Position numbers and translations under genes: made by a program. Below the pieces are notes generated by a model. It was not told where the DNA came from, searched no databases, and saw nothing but the letters and a program-made list of their open reading frames with translations. Shown piece by piece: positions 5,928 through 8,048 of a stretch of 8,048 nucleotides of DNA (its first letter is position 1; the number at the start of each line of letters is the position of its first letter). Source of the stretch: Microbacteriaceae bacterium (GTDB taxonomy: Bacteria; Actinomycetota; Actinomycetes; Actinomycetales; Microbacteriaceae); contig DMKW01000272.1 in the NCBI GenBank assembly GCA_003454135.1, forward strand, positions 290 through 8,337. The letters run 5' to 3'.

Positions 5928-5957
5928 GTGAGACGACCCAAAAGCCGAGAGTAGAGT
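5928..5957 (+). promoter_or_regulatory. Candidate promoter for sucCD
   Basis: GTGAGA (5928-5933) and TAGAGT (5952-5957) are separated by 18 bases. The -10 fits TANNNT and the -35 matches TTGACA at four of six positions. Transcription would start near 5964, giving sucC a leader of about 100 bases that begins just before the strong hairpin at 5973-6006. A TTGACG at 5977-5982 is a better -35 but has no acceptable -10 downstream. Confidence 0.4.
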
Positions 5958-5972
5958 TCTTTGTGGCCCAAG

Positions 5973-6006
5973 TGTCTTGACGTCGAACTATCTCGGCGTC
6001 GAGACA
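5973..6006 (+). promoter_or_regulatory. Strong hairpin in the sucC leader (14-base stem, 6-base loop)
   Basis: TGTCTTGACGTCGA (5973-5986) pairs with TCGGCGTCGAGACA (5993-6006) around the loop ACTATC. Twelve of 14 pairs are Watson-Crick. The other two (5978 with 6001, 5983 with 5996) are U-G wobbles in the plus-strand RNA, but would be A-C mismatches in minus-strand RNA. That asymmetry fits selection for an RNA hairpin in the sucC transcript. No U-tract follows, so it is not an ordinary terminator. A second small stem, GCGC at 6009-6012 with 6020-6023, follows directly. It may stabilise the 5' end of the mRNA or bind a regulator; a DNA-level operator is also possible. Confidence 0.6.
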
Positions 6007-6065
6007 GTGCGCAGAAACAGCGCGGTGGCCCATCAGACAAACGACCTGCGGATTGGACAAGCAGC

Positions 6066-7229
6066 GTGGATCTTTTCGAGTATCAGGCAAGAGACCTTTT
6101 TGAGTCGTACGGAGTGCCTGTGCTAGCCGGCATCATCGCCGACACCCCGGATGAGGTGAGGGCAGCAGCCGAGAAGCTCGGCGGCACCGTGGTCGTGAAG
6201 GCGCAAGTGAAGGCCGGAGGCCGCGGCAAGGCCGGCGGCGTCAAGGTCGCGCGCAACCCGGATGACGCTGCCGCAGCATCGGAGGCCATCTTCGGCCTCG
6301 ACATCAAGGGCCACACCGTCAGGCGCGTCATGGTCGCCGCCGGTGCCCGCATCAAGGAGGAGTACTACTTCTCGGTGCTGCTCGACCGGGCCAACCGCTC
6401 GTACCTTTCCCTCTCGAGCTTCGAGGGCGGCATGGAGATCGAAGAGCTCGCCATCGAGCGCCCAGAGGCCCTCGCCCGCATCGAGGTCGACCCGCTCGCG
6501 GGAATCGACCTCGCCAAGGCCACCGAGATCGCGATCGCCGCCAAGTTCCCGGCCGAGATCGTCGACAAGGTCGCCCCCGTCTTCGTGAAGCTCTACGAGG
6601 TCTACAAGGGTGAAGACGCGACTCTCGTCGAGGTCAACCCGCTCGTGCTCACCGAAGAAGGCGACATCGTCGCCCTGGACGGCAAGGTCTCGCTCGACGA
6701 AAACGCCGGATTCCGCCACGCGAACCACGAGGCCCTCGTCGACACCGCGGCCGAAGACCCGCTCGAGGCGAAGGCGAAGGCCTCCAACCTCAACTACGTG
6801 AAGCTCGACGGCGAGGTCGGCATCATCGGCAACGGCGCCGGGCTCGTGATGTCCACCCTCGACGTGGTCAGCTACGCGGGCGAGCGGCACGGCGGCGTAA
6901 AGCCGGCCAACTTCCTCGACATCGGGGGCGGGGCATCCGCCGAGGTCATGGCCGCCGGGCTCGACGTGATACTCAACGACCAGCAGGTGAAGAGCGTGTT
7001 CGTCAACGTCTTCGGCGGCATCACCTCGTGCGACGCGGTCGCCAACGGCATCGTCAAGGCACTCGAGATCCTCGGGGATGAGGCGAACAAGCCGCTCGTC
7101 GTGCGGCTCGACGGCAACAAGGTCGAGGAAGGCCGACAGATTCTGCGCGACGCGGGACATCCGCTCGTCTCTCTCGCGGACACCATGGACGAGGGCGCCG
7201 CCAAGGCCGCCGAACTGGCTTCGAAGTAA
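6066..7229 (+). CDS. sucC: Succinyl-CoA synthetase (ADP-forming), beta subunit
   Basis: This 387-residue protein has the normal length for SucC. With SucD it converts succinyl-CoA to succinate with formation of ATP (or GTP) in the TCA cycle. The ATP-grasp domain opens with DLFEYQARDLFESYGVPV and carries the nucleotide-binding stretch VVVKAQVKAGGRGKAGG (42-58, with K45 and K49). The magnesium ligands are N191 in VEVNPLVL and D205 in ALDGKVSLDENAG, with the same 14-residue spacing as N199 and D213 of the E. coli enzyme. The C-terminal domain has GNGAGLVMSTLDVV, GGGAS, FGGIT at 316-320 and VVRLDGNKVEEGR. The GTG at 6066 is chosen because homologues begin at exactly this DLFEYQA. The in-frame stretch upstream, back to 5961, would read through the leader hairpin. 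There is only a weak GGAC-type ribosome site. sucD follows after 13 bases. Confidence 0.97.
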   Translation: MDLFEYQARDLFESYGVPVLAGIIADTPDEVRAAAEKLGGTVVVKAQVKAGGRGKAGGVKVARNPDDAAAASEAIFGLDIKGHTVRRVMVAAGARIKEEYYFSVLLDRANRSYLSLSSFEGGMEIEELAIERPEALARIEVDPLAGIDLAKATEIAIAAKFPAEIVDKVAPVFVKLYEVYKGEDATLVEVNPLVLTEEGDIVALDGKVSLDENAGFRHANHEALVDTAAEDPLEAKAKASNLNYVKLDGEVGIIGNGAGLVMSTLDVVSYAGERHGGVKPANFLDIGGGASAEVMAAGLDVILNDQQVKSVFVNVFGGITSCDAVANGIVKALEILGDEANKPLVVRLDGNKVEEGRQILRDAGHPLVSLADTMDEGAAKAAELASK

Positions 7230-7232
7230 GGG
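7228..7232 (+). promoter_or_regulatory. Ribosome binding site for sucD
   Basis: AAGGG overlaps the sucC stop codon and lies 10 bases before the sucD ATG at 7243. It fits coupled translation of the two subunits, which are needed in equal amounts. Confidence 0.5.
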
Positions 7233-7242
7233 CTGAATAGAA

Positions 7243-8048
7243 ATGTCGATCTTCCTCAATAAAGATTCCAAAGTCATCGTCCAGGGCATCACCGGCGGCG
7301 AGGGCACCAAGCACACCGCCCTCATGCTCAACGCGGGCACCAAGGTCGTCGGCGGCGTCAACGCACGCAAGGCCGGCACGACCGTCATCCACGGTGATGT
7401 GGAGCTGCCCGTGTTCGGTGCGGTCTCCGAGGCCATCGAGAAGACCGGCGCCGACGTGTCGATCGTCTTCGTGCCACCGGCGTTCGCCAAGGATGCCGTG
7501 CTCGAGGCCATCGAGGCCGAGATCTCCCTCGTCGTCGTGATCACCGAGGGCATTCCGATCCAGGACTCCGCCGAGTTCTGGGCCACCGCGAAGGCCAAGG
7601 GCGGCAAGACCCGCATCATCGGCCCGAACTGCCCCGGCATCATCACGCCGGGCGAGTCGCTCGTCGGCATCACGCCGGCGACGATCACCGGCAAGGGCCC
7701 GATCGGCCTGGTCTCCAAGTCTGGAACGCTCACGTACCAGATGATGTACGAGCTGCGCGACCTCGGCTTCTCGACCGCGATCGGCATCGGTGGTGACCCC
7801 ATCATCGGCACGACCCACATCGACGCGCTCGCGGCGTTCGAGGCGGACCCCGAGACGAAGGCGATCGTGATGATCGGCGAGATCGGCGGCGACGCCGAGG
7901 AGCGTGCGGCGGACTACATCCGGGCTCATGTGACGAAGCCGGTCGTCGGTTACGTCGCCGGCTTCACCGCGCCGGAAGGCAAGACCATGGGCCACGCCGG
8001 CGCCATCGTCTCGGCCGGAGCCGGCACCGCCCAGGGCAAGAAGGAAGC
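7243..8048 (+). CDS. sucD: Succinyl-CoA synthetase (ADP-forming), alpha subunit (partial, C-terminus beyond window)
   Basis: The first 268 codons are present, and relatives are about 290-300 residues, so only the last 25-30 are missing. The alpha subunit binds CoA and carries the phosphohistidine. Visible are the N-terminal start MSIFLNKDSKVIVQGITGGEG, the CoA-binding glycine loop GITGGEGTKHT at 15-25, GPNCPG at 127-132, and GIGGDPIIGT from 181. GEIGG at 212-216 supplies the conserved glutamate E213. The active-site histidine H251 sits in TMGHAGAIVSAGAGTAQGKKE and is the residue phosphorylated during catalysis. The reading frame is open at position 8048 with no sign of disruption. The start is the ATG at 7243, 13 bases after the sucC stop and behind an AAGGG site. 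It forms an operon with sucC under the promoter upstream of that gene. Confidence 0.97.
   Translation, partial: MSIFLNKDSKVIVQGITGGEGTKHTALMLNAGTKVVGGVNARKAGTTVIHGDVELPVFGAVSEAIEKTGADVSIVFVPPAFAKDAVLEAIEAEISLVVVITEGIPIQDSAEFWATAKAKGGKTRIIGPNCPGIITPGESLVGITPATITGKGPIGLVSKSGTLTYQMMYELRDLGFSTAIGIGGDPIIGTTHIDALAAFEADPETKAIVMIGEIGGDAEERAADYIRAHVTKPVVGYVAGFTAPEGKTMGHAGAIVSAGAGTAQGKKE

Noticed and set aside
5854..6090. N-terminal extension of the MpaB-family frame to an ATG at 6090
   Set aside because: It would run through the sucC start, the leader hairpin and both divergent promoters, has coding-unlike base use, and family members begin near the GEAVLLAGGGRAILLQ block.
7104..7130. Lysine at position 352 of SucC (GNK where many bacteria have GNN)
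   Set aside because: The position is variable in the family (GNN in E. coli, GTR in the human enzyme) and all catalytic residues are intact, so it is not evidence of altered function.
6123..7820. A 565-codon open frame on the minus strand opposite sucC and sucD, and a further one at 7054-7995
   Set aside because: Both are antisense shadows of two textbook enzymes; their compositions (His/Asp/Arg-rich) match reverse-frame translation of GC-rich genes.

Overview
This window looks like part of the chromosome of a high-GC Gram-positive bacterium, most likely an actinobacterium of the Microbacteriaceae/Micrococcales type. The grounds are the strong G/C bias at third codon positions, GTG starts, several starts placed 6-10 bases after a TANNNT -10 box with no Shine-Dalgarno (leaderless style), and the character of the proteins: an actinobacterial BI-1/YccA protein, a UvrD1-like PcrA with a C-terminal Tudor-like domain, and an MpaB/DUF2236 protein. 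It is mainly a housekeeping region. I see no prophage, insertion sequence, CRISPR array, toxin-antitoxin pair or defence island.

Layout. From the left, three minus-strand genes follow one another: a BI-1/YccA membrane protein cut by the window start (1-607), an unidentified six-helix membrane protein (632-1147), and a small zinc-ribbon protein with one membrane helix (1140-1382). The last two overlap by 8 bases and are probably translated together. Diverging from them across only 58 bases is a cytoplasmic glycerophosphodiester phosphodiesterase (1441-2442). It is followed by the DNA helicase gene pcrA/uvrD1 (2536-4941). A convergent 168-base gap then holds the oddest piece of DNA here: an 88-base element with perfect 17-base inverted ends and two small internal hairpins, next to a purine-rich tract. 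Next comes a minus-strand MpaB/DUF2236 oxygenase-family gene (5110-5853). It diverges from the succinyl-CoA synthetase operon sucC (6066-7229) and sucD (7243 to the window end, cut).

How it fits together. sucC and sucD encode the two subunits of one TCA-cycle enzyme and are clearly co-transcribed. A candidate promoter and a strong leader hairpin lie upstream of sucC. The order pcrA, one minus-strand gene, sucC, sucD resembles the uvrD1-Rv0950c-sucC-sucD order of Mycobacterium tuberculosis, but the intervening gene here is MpaB-like, not an M23 peptidase. The three left-hand minus-strand genes all encode membrane proteins and may be expressed together, although two have their own leaderless-type promoter. 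I see no new multi-gene system. The features most worth follow-up are the 88-base inverted-repeat element, the sucC leader hairpin and the zinc-ribbon/membrane-protein pair.
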